DNA from: JACRDG01 sp963760985
GTDB lineage: Bacteria > Desulfobacterota > Desulfomonilia > Desulfomonilales > Desulfomonilaceae
Direction: 5' to 3'
DNA: 64,000 nt
Assembly (NCBI GenBank): GCA_963760985.1
Contig: CAVXFM010000022.1
Span: forward strand, 1-64,000
How positions within the stretch are numbered: the stretch's first letter is position 1; each line of letters opens with the position of its first letter. A program made the translations under genes and the position numbers. Of the stretch, positions 8,464-16,479 are shown in pieces. Under the pieces are notes generated by a model. That model did not search any database and was not told where the DNA came from. It saw nothing but the letters and a program-made list of their open reading frames with translations.

Positions 8464-9711
8464 GCCTGAGAGGCACGTTTTCTCCGCCTGGAGACAAGTC
8501 GATATCCCACAGGTTCGCACTCATGTCCCTTCTGGCTGAAGGCGAGTGTCGCCTTACCAACTGTTCTCCAGGCGCGGACGTGCGATCGAGCCTCGACGCG
8601 GTGAGTCTCCTTGGCAGTGAGGTCCGTTATGAGGCAGACAATCTGATTATCAGAGGCGCTCGCGGTACTACCAAGACCGACGCGATCATTGACTGCGGCA
8701 ATTCCGGAACCACCATGAGGCTCCTCATGGGCGTGTTGGCCGGCACCCGGGGAGAGTTTGTCCTTGACGGCGACGACTCGCTTCGGCAGAGGCCCATGGA
8801 ACGCGTGGCCGTCCCTTTGAGGAGTATGGGCGCAGCCATTCAAAGCACTGACGGCAAATGTCCGGTGAGGATTCGTGGCGATCGTCTGACGGGCATCGCA
8901 TACGAGTTGCCTGTGGCGAGCGCCCAGCTCAAGAGCGCGGTAATCCTCGCAGGGTTGCAGGCCGATGGACGGACCACGGTAAAGGAAACGATTGCGAGCA
9001 GAGACCATACGGAAAGGCTTCTCCGTCTTTTTGGGGGGAAGATCTCCGTATCTGCGGGGATGGTGCAGGTCGAGCGGTCCCGCTTGGTCTTTCCCGCTTC
9101 GTTTCATATTCCCGGAGATCCTTCTTCTGCTGCGTTCTTTCTCTCTGCTGCTGCGATCACGCCCGACAGCGAGGTCACTGCGGAAGGCGTGCTGCTGAAC
9201 CCGACCCGGACAGGCTTCCTGGCCGTCCTCAAAAGGATGGGAGCCGATCTCGACATACGCTCCACGAAAGAAGCTGCCGAGCCGTGGGGAGCGGTCACCG
9301 CACGATTTTCTCCGGCCTTGTGCTCGTGTGTGGTGCAAGCCGAAGAGGTGCCCTCTCTCGTGGATGAAGGTACCGATTCTCGCGCTGGTGGCCACTCAGG
9401 CAAAGGGCCGAACCGTGTTTCACGGGGTGGGCGAACTCAGGGTGAAAGAGTCGGACCGGCTCGCGGCAGTGGCCAGTCAACTGGGTCTTATGGGCGCGAC
9501 GATCATCGCGGAGGACGATTGCCTCGTGGTCGAAGGGCCGACCACTCTCAAACCGGTTTCCCGCTTGGATTCTTTTGGTGACCATCGCATCGCCATGACA
9601 CTCAGGCTTGCCGGCTTGCTGGCCGCGTCAGATCCGTTCATCGACGGAGAAAGCTCGGTGAACATTTCGTACCCCGCTTTTCATGACACCCTGAAAGGTT
9701 TGAGTCGATGA
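8460..9711 (+). CDS. aroA: EPSP synthase (one +1 frameshift)
   Basis: AroA transfers enolpyruvate from PEP to shikimate 3-phosphate. The GTG start at 8460 overlaps the DAHP synthase stop and has GGGAGG before it. Visible signatures are GDKSISHR near residue 12, DCGNSGTTMRL, LDGDDSLRQRPM, RVKESDRL and DHRIAMTL. The frame changes at GG 9369-9370, where one G removed joins SLVDE to VPILALVATQ, a family-typical sequence; the corrected protein has about 416 residues. The sequence is otherwise intact on both sides. Confidence 0.93.
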
Positions 9712-10526
9712 GAGTATTCTGTATCTTGAGCGACTCGAGAGCATTTCGGTCCAAGTCGCCGGCCATGCATACTGCCGTTTTGCACACGGTGGGGATTGAC
9801 GGCGTGTACGTTCCCTTCATGGTAGAGCCCGATCGTGTGGGTGATGCAGTGAGGGGATTGCGCGCTCTCAACGTGGCCGGAGCGAACGTGACTGTCCCCT
9901 ACAAGGAAACGGTCATACCGCATCTGGACCGTCTCTCCGACGAGGCCGAGGCCATCGGCGCGGTAAACACCATAGTTCCCGGCCCCGAAGGACTCACCGG
10001 GCACAACACGGACGCGGGAGGGTTCGCGGAGGCTCTTGAGGCAGTAGGCTTTTCCATGAAAGGGAAGACTGCCCTGGTCTTCGGGACAGGCGGCGCTGCC
10101 AAGGGCGTGGCATATGCGCTGACGAGAGTGGGAGGAGCCAAAGTCTTGCTTGCAGGTCGGGGAGAAGAACGCACCAGGGAGGTCGCACGCCGGGTGGGTG
10201 CGGAGGCGCGACCGCTGGATTCGTTGCTCCACGGACCGGTTCCTGTGGAACTGGTGGTGAACGCGACGCCGGTCTCGAACTTTCGCGAGTCTCCTGAGCT
10301 GGCTGCCAAGCTGGATCGGCTGGACGTGCCGGGTTGTGAGCTGGTGATCGATCTCAATTACGGTCGGTTGGAGAACTTCTGGCTGGATCTTGCCGCAAAA
10401 ATGAGCGCTCGCTTCATGGACGGATTACCGATGCTTGTCCACCAAGCCCGGCTGAGCTTTGCTCTTTGGACGGGATTGCGGGTAGATGTGCGCCTGTTCA
10501 TGCAGGCTCTCGAGGAGTCGCTATGA
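9708..10526 (+). CDS. aroE: Shikimate dehydrogenase (NADP+)
   Basis: Reduces 3-dehydroshikimate to shikimate. The 272-residue protein has SKSPAMH for substrate binding, catalytic Lys in NVTVPYKE, AVNTI, catalytic Asp in HNTDAGG, and a Rossmann GTGGAAKGVAYAL with ARG after the second strand, suited to NADP. MLVHQARLSFALWTG near the end is also conserved. It overlaps aroA and aroKB by four bases on each side, so the three are likely translationally coupled. Confidence 0.95.
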   Translation: MRVFCILSDSRAFRSKSPAMHTAVLHTVGIDGVYVPFMVEPDRVGDAVRGLRALNVAGANVTVPYKETVIPHLDRLSDEAEAIGAVNTIVPGPEGLTGHNTDAGGFAEALEAVGFSMKGKTALVFGTGGAAKGVAYALTRVGGAKVLLAGRGEERTREVARRVGAEARPLDSLLHGPVPVELVVNATPVSNFRESPELAAKLDRLDVPGCELVIDLNYGRLENFWLDLAAKMSARFMDGLPMLVHQARLSFALWTGLRVDVRLFMQALEESL

Positions 10527-12081
10527 CGGGCAACATTTATCTCGTAGGATTCATGGGCTCGGGAAAGAGTACCGGTAGGCCGGATTCTCGCTCAGACCTT
10601 GAACCGACGATTCGTGGATATGGACCAAGAGTTGGAAACGAAATTCCGCCAGCCGATTCACGAGGTTTTCGCACAACGCGGAGAAGAGGTGTTCCGGGAC
10701 AGCGAGACGGCTCTTCTCAAGACCCTGTCAGGCAGGAATCGGCTGGTGGTGGCCGCAGGTGGCGGGGCTGCGGATCGGGAGCAGAATCGGGCTTTCATGT
10801 CGGATTCGGGAAAGATAGTCCACCTGGAAACGGATCTTGTCTCATGTAAGCAACGGCTGAACGACCGCGACAGAGGTTTGCGGCCCATGTGGCGAGACCC
10901 GCAGTTTGTGGAGCGTCTGTTCGATAGCCGAAAGGCCGTGTACTGTCAGGCTGACATCTCGGTTTCCATCGACGGCAAAACTCCTGTGGATGCAACGCGC
11001 GCAATCGTCGCGAGGTTGTTTCCGGACCGGAAAATCTCCGCGTTTCTCGGCGATACCTCATGTCCTGTCATCTGCACGTGGCGAGCACCGGACAGCCTCG
11101 TAGAACCGACACACGACCGCCGAGTCGCACTGCTCACCGATAAGAATGTGGGCCGCCTGCATCTGGACCGATTCCGTGAGAAGCTTGCAGACCCGCTGGT
11201 GTATACCATACAGCCGGGAGATCGGAGCAAAACCCTGCAAACCGCACAGCGTGTGTACGAAAGTCTCTTGGTCCATCGATTCGACCGGGGAGATCTTCTG
11301 GTCGCGGTGGGAGGCGGGGTGGTCACCGATCTGGGAGCGTTCGTGGCAGCCACGTTCAAGCGCGGCATGGGATTTGTCCTGGTATCCACGTCCCTGCTGG
11401 GGTGTGTGGACGCGGCAGTGGGCGGCAAGGCCGCGGTAAATCTGGGGCATGCCAAGAACGTGGTGGGATGTTTCACTATACCCGAGCTGGTGGTGTTGGA
11501 TCTGGCCGCTTTGGGGACACTCCGTCGCAACCACCGAAGCGAAGGGCTCGTAGAGGCGTACAAGGCCGGACTCGTGGCGTCTCCGGAACTGGCTGAACTG
11601 GTGGACCTTCAAACGGATGCGCTGCTGGCCGGCGATCAGCCGTTGCTGGGGCAGGTAGTGTCCTTGTCAGCCGAAACCAAGGCTGACGTGGTTTCAAGGG
11701 ATTTCCGGGAGTCCGGATTGCGCAGGATTCTGAATTTCGGCCATACCTTCGGTCACGCGGTGGAGGGGTTCCATCGGTTCAAGGTGAGCCACGGGGATTC
11801 CGTGGCATTGGGCATGATCGTGGCAACCTTGCTTTCTGAGTCAAGGGGACTGATTTCTCGAGATACTGCCGAACGGATCGTCAGGACCGTCCGCAGAATA
11901 AGCCCGCGCCCGCGTGGGGTGTCCGCCGTTGGACGCTGCCTGGGAAATCATGCTCCATGACAAGAAGATCAGGCGTGGCCGCATGGTCTTTGTGCTGCTT
12001 GAAGGCGTGGGCGAGCCGATATGTGTGGAAGACGTTTCTCAGGAAGAGTTGGCTGCTGCGATTGGGAAGCTCGGAGATTGA
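10523..12081 (+). CDS. aroKB: Bifunctional shikimate kinase / 3-dehydroquinate synthase fusion (two +1 frameshifts)
   Basis: One reading frame covers two enzymes. Residues 1 to about 165 are shikimate kinase: P-loop GFMGSGKST, FVDMDQELE, RGEEVFRDSE and AAGGGAA. From about residue 175 comes dehydroquinate synthase: NAD-binding GGGVVTDLGAF, STSLLGCVDAAVGGK, GLVEAYKAG, LNFGHTFGHAVE and MLHDKKIRRG. Two extra G, at 10574-10575 and 11931-11932, break the frame; correcting both gives about 518 residues ending at TGA 12079-12081. No stop or ribosome site lies between the domains, so the fusion is real in the sequence. AroK-AroB fusions are known, for example in Thermotoga. The kinase acts two steps after the synthase, so direct channelling between them is not expected. 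Confidence 0.9.
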
Positions 12082-12184
12082 TCCCACCGGTGTGCTCCGC
12101 TGAGATGCGCTGTGCGGGTTGGGAGCGAAACGCCCTCCAGCGACCAGCGGGAGCTGGCAAGAGTAGAGTTTTTCGGGGAAGGGT

Positions 12185-12224
12185 CCGGGAAACCCCTTTT
12201 TTGCACAAAAAAGGGGTTTCCCGG
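12185..12224 (+). repeat. Perfect 18-bp stem hairpin between aroKB and aroC
   Basis: CCGGGAAACCCCTTTTTT at 12185-12202 and its exact reverse complement at 12207-12224 flank a four-base GCAC loop. The RNA would form a very stable stem. TGGGTTTTT follows, so it could act as a terminator or as a processing and stability element that divides the operon. The aroC start is only 24 bases downstream and no new promoter is obvious, so I favour partial termination or an mRNA stabiliser over an absolute stop. Confidence 0.7.
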
Positions 12225-12248
12225 TGGGTTTTTACAGAAAGGTCTGAG

Positions 12249-13310
12249 ATGGGGAGTATTTTTGGCCGTTACTTTCAGATAGCGACGTTTGGCGAGTCTC
12301 ACGGCCCGGCAGTGGGAGTGGTCGTGGATGGCGTACCGCCCGGACTTGCGGTGGATGCCGGCAAGATTCAGCGAGACTTGGACCGGCGTCGACCGGGGAC
12401 ATCCCGTTTTGTGTCACCACGCCGAGAGTCGGACGAAGTGGAGATCCTTTCGGGAATTGCCAACGGTCTCACGCTCGGCTCGCCGGTGGCTTTACTTGTG
12501 CGAAATCGGGACGTGAGGTCCGGGGATTATCGGAACATCCAAGAAATGTTTCGGCCCGGCCATGCTGATTACACGTATTTCAAGAAATACGGTTTGACCC
12601 CCCAACCTGGCGGCGGGAGATCCTCCGGACGGGAGACCGTGGGCCGAGTGGCCGCAGGCGCGATTGCCCGGGCGTTGCTGGAACAGCACGGGATAGCGAT
12701 ACGCGCGTACACGGTGCGCATCGGGCAGGTGAAGGCTGCCCGGATAGACCCGGAGTTCGCGGAACAGGATCCTTTGCGTTGTGCAGATCCTGACGTGGCT
12801 GGCATGATGGCAGAAGAGGTGGAAGCTGCGCGGGCTGAGGGGGATTCAATAGGCGGCGTGGTGGAGGTCGTTGCCGAGGGCGTACCTGCAGGACTGGGGG
12901 ACCCGGTCTTCCACAAGCTTGACGGGGCTCTCAGTGCCGCGATGGTCTCCATTGGCGCGGTCAAAGGAATAGAATTCGGGACCGGGTTCGAGCTTGCTGC
13001 CATGCGAGGCTCGCAAGCCAACGATCCGATCTCTCCTGAAGGGTTTCTGTCGAATCACGCGGGCGGCGTCTTGGGAGGCATTTCCTCCGGACAGGCCATT
13101 GTCATGCGTCTGGCGGTGAAACCGACATCATCGATTTCCAAACCTCAGGCTACAATCGATATTCATGGACAAACCCGCACCATTGAAGTGAAGGGCCGCC
13201 ACGACCCGTGCTTGTGCGGTAGGATCGGGCCCGTGGCGGAAGCCATGACCGCTCTGGTGCTGGCTGACGCGCTGCTTGAGCAGATTGCGTGCTCCGGAGG
13301 AACACAATGA
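12249..13310 (+). CDS. aroC: Chorismate synthase
   Basis: Makes chorismate from EPSP using reduced FMN. The 353-residue protein opens with FGRYFQIATFGESHG, includes RPGHADYTYFKKYG and GGGRSSGRETVGRVAAGA, and ends with the PVAEAMTALVLADALL helix. The start at ATG 12249 gives the family N-terminus and has AGAAAGG upstream. The longer in-frame start at 12021 would run through the hairpin and aroKB and was rejected. Its stop overlaps the aroQ start. Confidence 0.96.
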   Translation: MGSIFGRYFQIATFGESHGPAVGVVVDGVPPGLAVDAGKIQRDLDRRRPGTSRFVSPRRESDEVEILSGIANGLTLGSPVALLVRNRDVRSGDYRNIQEMFRPGHADYTYFKKYGLTPQPGGGRSSGRETVGRVAAGAIARALLEQHGIAIRAYTVRIGQVKAARIDPEFAEQDPLRCADPDVAGMMAEEVEAARAEGDSIGGVVEVVAEGVPAGLGDPVFHKLDGALSAAMVSIGAVKGIEFGTGFELAAMRGSQANDPISPEGFLSNHAGGVLGGISSGQAIVMRLAVKPTSSISKPQATIDIHGQTRTIEVKGRHDPCLCGRIGPVAEAMTALVLADALLEQIACSGGTQ

Positions 13311-13741
13311 GGATCATGGTCATGAATGGGCCGAATCTCAACCTGCTAGGTCAGCGAGAGCCGGGCCTGTACGGAAACAAGACCCTGCCCCAGATCGAGG
13401 AATCGCTCACACGGCTCGGCAAGGATTTGGACGTCGTGGTGGATTGTTTCCAATCGAATAGGGAGGGAGAACTGGTGGATGCCCTCCAAAAGGCAGGAAC
13501 AGACTGCGACGGAGTGATCCTCAACGCTGGAGCGTACACTCACACGAGTGTGGCGGTGCGGGATGCAGTCTCTGCGATCCGCATTCCGGTGGTGGAAGTG
13601 CACCTGACTAATCCACAGGCGCGTGAAGAATTCCGCCGCGTCTCACTCCTCGCGGACGTGGCAGCGGGCTCCATCTCAGGTTTTGGCGCGGAATCCTACA
13701 CTCTGGCTCTGCTCTGGTTCAGCCGCCGCGAGGGCGTATGA
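13307..13741 (+). CDS. aroQ: 3-dehydroquinate dehydratase, type II
   Basis: Dehydrates 3-dehydroquinate to 3-dehydroshikimate. It is the 144-residue type II (dodecameric) form: NGPNLNLLGQREPGLYG with the catalytic Arg and Tyr loop, FQSNREGELVD, ILNAGAYTHTSVA and VVEVHLTN with the catalytic His. The start ATG 13307, preceded by GGAGG, overlaps the aroC stop. It completes the shikimate pathway in this operon and is the last gene of the first unit. Confidence 0.96.
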   Translation: MRIMVMNGPNLNLLGQREPGLYGNKTLPQIEESLTRLGKDLDVVVDCFQSNREGELVDALQKAGTDCDGVILNAGAYTHTSVAVRDAVSAIRIPVVEVHLTNPQAREEFRRVSLLADVAAGSISGFGAESYTLALLWFSRREGV

Positions 13742-14090
13742 ATCGCGAAAAGGGTGCTTTTCGACGACAGCCTCGCGTGTACAAGCGTAATGAGTACATG
13801 CTGAGGTAAGTCCTATTACGGTTCTCGGTCGCCTGGAGGACAGGTTTGAGACGGACAACCCGGTCAGACTGATCATGGCTAGCCCTCACGTGGGATAGTG
13901 GCGAGGACTCGGGGAAAAGGCTATGAGCCGCAGGACAATGCGGCAAGGATTGGCTTTTGACGTGGCCCCATTCTCGAGGCGTTCCACGACGTCGGATTTT
14001 GGGCTTGACAGACCTGCCTCGACATGTAAGAATTCAGCCTAATGGACCTTGGCAAGGATTGACATGAGTCACACCACAAAACTTACGGGC
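13742..14090. other. Intergenic region between the two aromatic units
   Basis: No gene is seen. A seven-base stem, CGAAAAG (13746-13752) / CTTTTCG (13757-13763), begins just after the aroQ stop but has no T-run. The right part holds the candidate promoter at 14005 and a second TTGACA at 14059 without a convincing -10. Confidence 0.5.
14005..14033 (+). promoter_or_regulatory. Candidate sigma70 promoter of the aroF2-pheA-tyrA unit
   Basis: A perfect TTGACA at 14005-14010 is followed 17 bases later by AAGAAT (14028-14033, four of six matches). The start near 14040 would give a leader of about 50 bases before the Tyr-codon peptide. Confidence 0.55.
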
Positions 14091-14162
14091 ATGAACGGAC
14101 GGTTTAGCAGCTATTATTATTACTATTTTAGCTACGTCTGCCCGTGGGCCCGTGGAGGGTGA
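14091..14162 (+). CDS. Tyrosine/phenylalanine leader peptide of the second aromatic unit
   Basis: A 23-residue frame from ATG 14091 to TGA 14160-14162 contains five consecutive Tyr codons (14112-14126), then Phe, Ser and Tyr: the core reads SSYYYYYFSYV. Seven of its first fifteen codons after Met are Tyr or Phe, counting an early Phe just before the run rather than within it. It sits 135 bases before a DAHP synthase gene followed by pheA and tyrA, and its end overlaps the first arm of a multi-hairpin attenuator. The Shine-Dalgarno is weak. Function as a tyrosine-sensing attenuation peptide is inferred from composition and context. Confidence 0.8.
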   Translation: MNGRFSSYYYYYFSYVCPWARGG

Positions 14163-14273
14163 CTCTCAGGATAGAGTAAACCGAATTCCAAACAGGGCCG
14201 TGGGCAGACGAAAAGCCGCTCACGGCCCTTTCTGTTTCGAAAGAGGGCCGTGGGCAGATTCCACGGCCTTTTT
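14136..14273 (+). promoter_or_regulatory. Five-segment tyrosine attenuator
   Basis: Five arms can pair in two exclusive ways. A (14136-14151) pairs with B (about 14194-14209) through GTCTGCCC/GGGCAGAC and GGCCC/GGGCC. B pairs with C (CACGGCCCT, 14221-14229) over nine bases. C pairs with D (AGGGCCGTG, 14244-14252) over nine bases. D pairs with E (CCACGGCC, 14261-14268) as a T-tailed terminator. B and D share a 15-base direct repeat (14194-14208 and 14244-14258). A ribosome stalled on the Tyr codons leaves A free, favouring A:B plus C:D and readthrough. A ribosome finishing the peptide masks A, favouring B:C plus D:E and termination. The pairings are seen; the switch is inferred. Confidence 0.75.
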
Positions 14274-14277
14274 CTTT
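14246..14277 (+). terminator. Intrinsic terminator of the tyrosine attenuator
   Basis: GGCCGTGG (14246-14253) / CCACGGCC (14261-14268) with a seven-base loop is followed by TTTTTCTTT. It lies 20 bases before the aroF2 start, so termination here would silence the whole unit. Confidence 0.85.
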
Positions 14278-14296
14278 GAGGTATCAGGAGGACCTT

Positions 14297-15196
14297 ATGA
14301 TGCACGCAACCATTGAAGTCATGACCCAGTCTTTACCCGCTCCGGGATTGCTCGCCCCACCTGTGCAGACGCCCAAGCTGCCGCCGTACCGGCTAGCGAG
14401 CAGACTCAGCCAATCAGACGCCACCATCGTGCGTGCGGGCGAGGTGCGCGTGGGTGGCCACAGGTTCGTAGTGATTGCCGGCCCTTGTTCCGTGGAAGAT
14501 GAACGCCAGCTTCTCTCCACCGCGAGAACCGTGAAAGACGCGGGCGCGTCCATGCTGCGGGGCGGGGCGTTCAAACCAAGATCCTCGCCGTACAGCTTCC
14601 AGGGCCTGGAAGAAGAAGGCCTTCGACTCCTCCACGCGGCCCGTACGATGACAGGTCTCCCGATAGTGACCGAGGTCATGGACTCGGAAGACATCCCTCT
14701 TGTGGCGTCCTATGCGGATATTCTTCAGGTCGGAACGAGAAACAGCCAGAACTTCTCGCTGCTCAAGAAGCTCGGAAAGGTTGGCAAGCCCGTGCTGCTC
14801 AAACGGGGACTTATGACCACGCTGGATGAGTTCCTCATGTCCGCGGAATACATCCTCGCATCGGGAAACGATCAGGTGATTCTTTGCGAACGAGGCATCC
14901 GTACCTTTGAAACCGCGACCCGAAACACCCTGGATCTGAGTGCGATCCCGGTGCTGAAGGAGAGGACGCACCTTCCCGTGATCGTGGACCCGAGTCATGC
15001 GGTGGGTCATTCGCGTTATGTGATCCCCATGGCACGGGCAGCTATGGCGGTGGGAGCTGACGGTATCATGGTGGAAGTGCATTGCGACCCGGAAAAGGCG
15101 CTCTGCGACGGAGACCAGTCCCTGAATCCCGAGATGTTCGCGCAACTCATGAACGAACTGCGCTCCATGGCCGGCCTGGTGAGCCGGGAGATTTAG
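14297..15196 (+). CDS. aroF: DAHP synthase, type I-beta, second copy without regulatory domain
   Basis: A second 3-deoxy-arabino-heptulosonate 7-phosphate synthase of 299 residues. The barrel signatures are AGPCSVEDERQ, LRGGAFKPRSSPYSFQG, QVGTRNSQNFSLL, LLKRGL, ILCERGIRTFE and VDPSHAVGHSR. In place of the ferredoxin-like domain of the first copy it has a short tail (QSLPAPGLLAPPVQTPKLPP) before the barrel. It may therefore lack that feedback control and rely on the upstream Tyr attenuator. AGGAGG precedes ATG 14297; ATG 14300 is equally possible. It is followed by pheA and tyrA. Confidence 0.94.
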   Translation: MMHATIEVMTQSLPAPGLLAPPVQTPKLPPYRLASRLSQSDATIVRAGEVRVGGHRFVVIAGPCSVEDERQLLSTARTVKDAGASMLRGGAFKPRSSPYSFQGLEEEGLRLLHAARTMTGLPIVTEVMDSEDIPLVASYADILQVGTRNSQNFSLLKKLGKVGKPVLLKRGLMTTLDEFLMSAEYILASGNDQVILCERGIRTFETATRNTLDLSAIPVLKERTHLPVIVDPSHAVGHSRYVIPMARAAMAVGADGIMVEVHCDPEKALCDGDQSLNPEMFAQLMNELRSMAGLVSREI

Positions 15197-15291
15197 CAAG
15201 CATTTCCTTTGAGATGGATCCGGACATACTTTCTTCAAAGAAGAAAGGCTTCTCCTTCCACGCGCAACTTTCTTACAAGGGCAAAGAAGCA

Positions 15292-16470
15292 ATGTGTGTG
15301 ACTGAACTGCAAAGAATTGACGGCCTCAGAGAAAAGATCGACCAGATCGACCGAGACTTGATTCAACTCCTTAGCCGGCGGGCTGCGTGCGCACTGGCTA
15401 TCGGCCCCCTGAAGCAATCCCTCGGCCTGCCTACCTTTGACGCAGGTCGTGAGCGAGAGGTGATGGACGCGCTCCTGACTCACAATGATGGGCCATTGAC
15501 CGATTCCGCGCTCAATTACATCTTTACCGAGATTATCTCCGCGTGTCGCGCGCTCCAGTGTCCCACCAGAGTGGCATATCTGGGTCCGGAAGCGACCTTT
15601 AGCCACACTGCCTCCCTGGAGTATTTCGGTCGATCGAGCACTCTCCTGCCAAGAGATTCGATAGTCGACGTGTTCCGTGAGGTCGAAAGCGGGCAGGCTG
15701 ACTTCGGTGTGGTTCCTGTAGAAAATTCTACCGAAGGAGCGGTCGGGTTGACGCTTGATCAGTTGGCCACATCGGACCTGAGAATTTGTGGCGAGATCCT
15801 TTTGCCCATCTCTCACGCTCTCATGTCACGCACCACGGATCTGGATCTGATAGAGTCAGTTTTTTCGCACCCGCAGGCATTGGCGCAATGTTTCGGATGG
15901 TTGGCCGGTAACCTCCCCGGCAGAGCCATCGTCCAGACACCGAGCACGGCCGCGGCCGCGAAACGTGCAGCGCAGGAGCCGGGAGCCGCAGCAGTGGGAA
16001 GCGAAATGCTCGCGCGGCTTTATGGATTGGAAGTGCTTTCCCGAAATATCCAGGATCGCTCAGTAAACCTCACCCGGTTTCTCATCCTCGGCAGGGCCGA
16101 AAGTCGTATGACAGGCAAAGACAAGACATCGATCCTCTTTACCGCACGGCATCAGCCGGGGTCATTGCTCGCTGCATTGACGCCGTTCGCGAACCATGGG
16201 ATAAACTTGACTCGGATTGAGTCCCGACCGTCCAAAGAAAAACTGTGGACCTATATCTTTTTCGTAGACATAGAGGGACATCTGTCCGAGGATCGGGTAA
16301 AAGACGCTCTGGAAGCCCTTTCAAGTTACGTGGACAATCTCAAGATTCTCGGCTGCTATCCCAAGGCCGAGTTGACCGGCGGCCGCCCCATTTCGCGGGA
16401 ATCCGCACTGCCGCGGCCACTGAAACGCGAGTCTGAGGAAGGTATGCATTTCGAAGAGTGCCGCGACTGA
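15292..16470 (+). CDS. pheA: Chorismate mutase / prephenate dehydratase (P-protein)
   Basis: Bifunctional enzyme leading to phenylpyruvate. Residues 1 to about 90 are an AroQ-class chorismate mutase (LREKIDQIDRDLIQLLSRRA). Prephenate dehydratase follows with YLGPEATFSHTAS, VPVENSTEGAVG and NLTRFLIL. The ACT domain at about 280-365 has RHQPGSLLAAL and ESRPSKEKLW, the Phe-binding motif. It has 392 residues. ATG 15292 was chosen to begin just before the mutase domain; the in-frame start at 15082 lies inside aroF2. A further 25-30 residues after the ACT domain are not typical. Confidence 0.95.
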   Translation: MCVTELQRIDGLREKIDQIDRDLIQLLSRRAACALAIGPLKQSLGLPTFDAGREREVMDALLTHNDGPLTDSALNYIFTEIISACRALQCPTRVAYLGPEATFSHTASLEYFGRSSTLLPRDSIVDVFREVESGQADFGVVPVENSTEGAVGLTLDQLATSDLRICGEILLPISHALMSRTTDLDLIESVFSHPQALAQCFGWLAGNLPGRAIVQTPSTAAAAKRAAQEPGAAAVGSEMLARLYGLEVLSRNIQDRSVNLTRFLILGRAESRMTGKDKTSILFTARHQPGSLLAALTPFANHGINLTRIESRPSKEKLWTYIFFVDIEGHLSEDRVKDALEALSSYVDNLKILGCYPKAELTGGRPISRESALPRPLKRESEEGMHFEECRD

Positions 16471-16479
16471 GGTCATTTT

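Noticed and set aside
8220..9395. 391-codon open frame antisense to the DAHP synthase and aroA
   Set aside because: It mirrors conserved genes on the plus strand, has no recognisable protein and no ribosome site.
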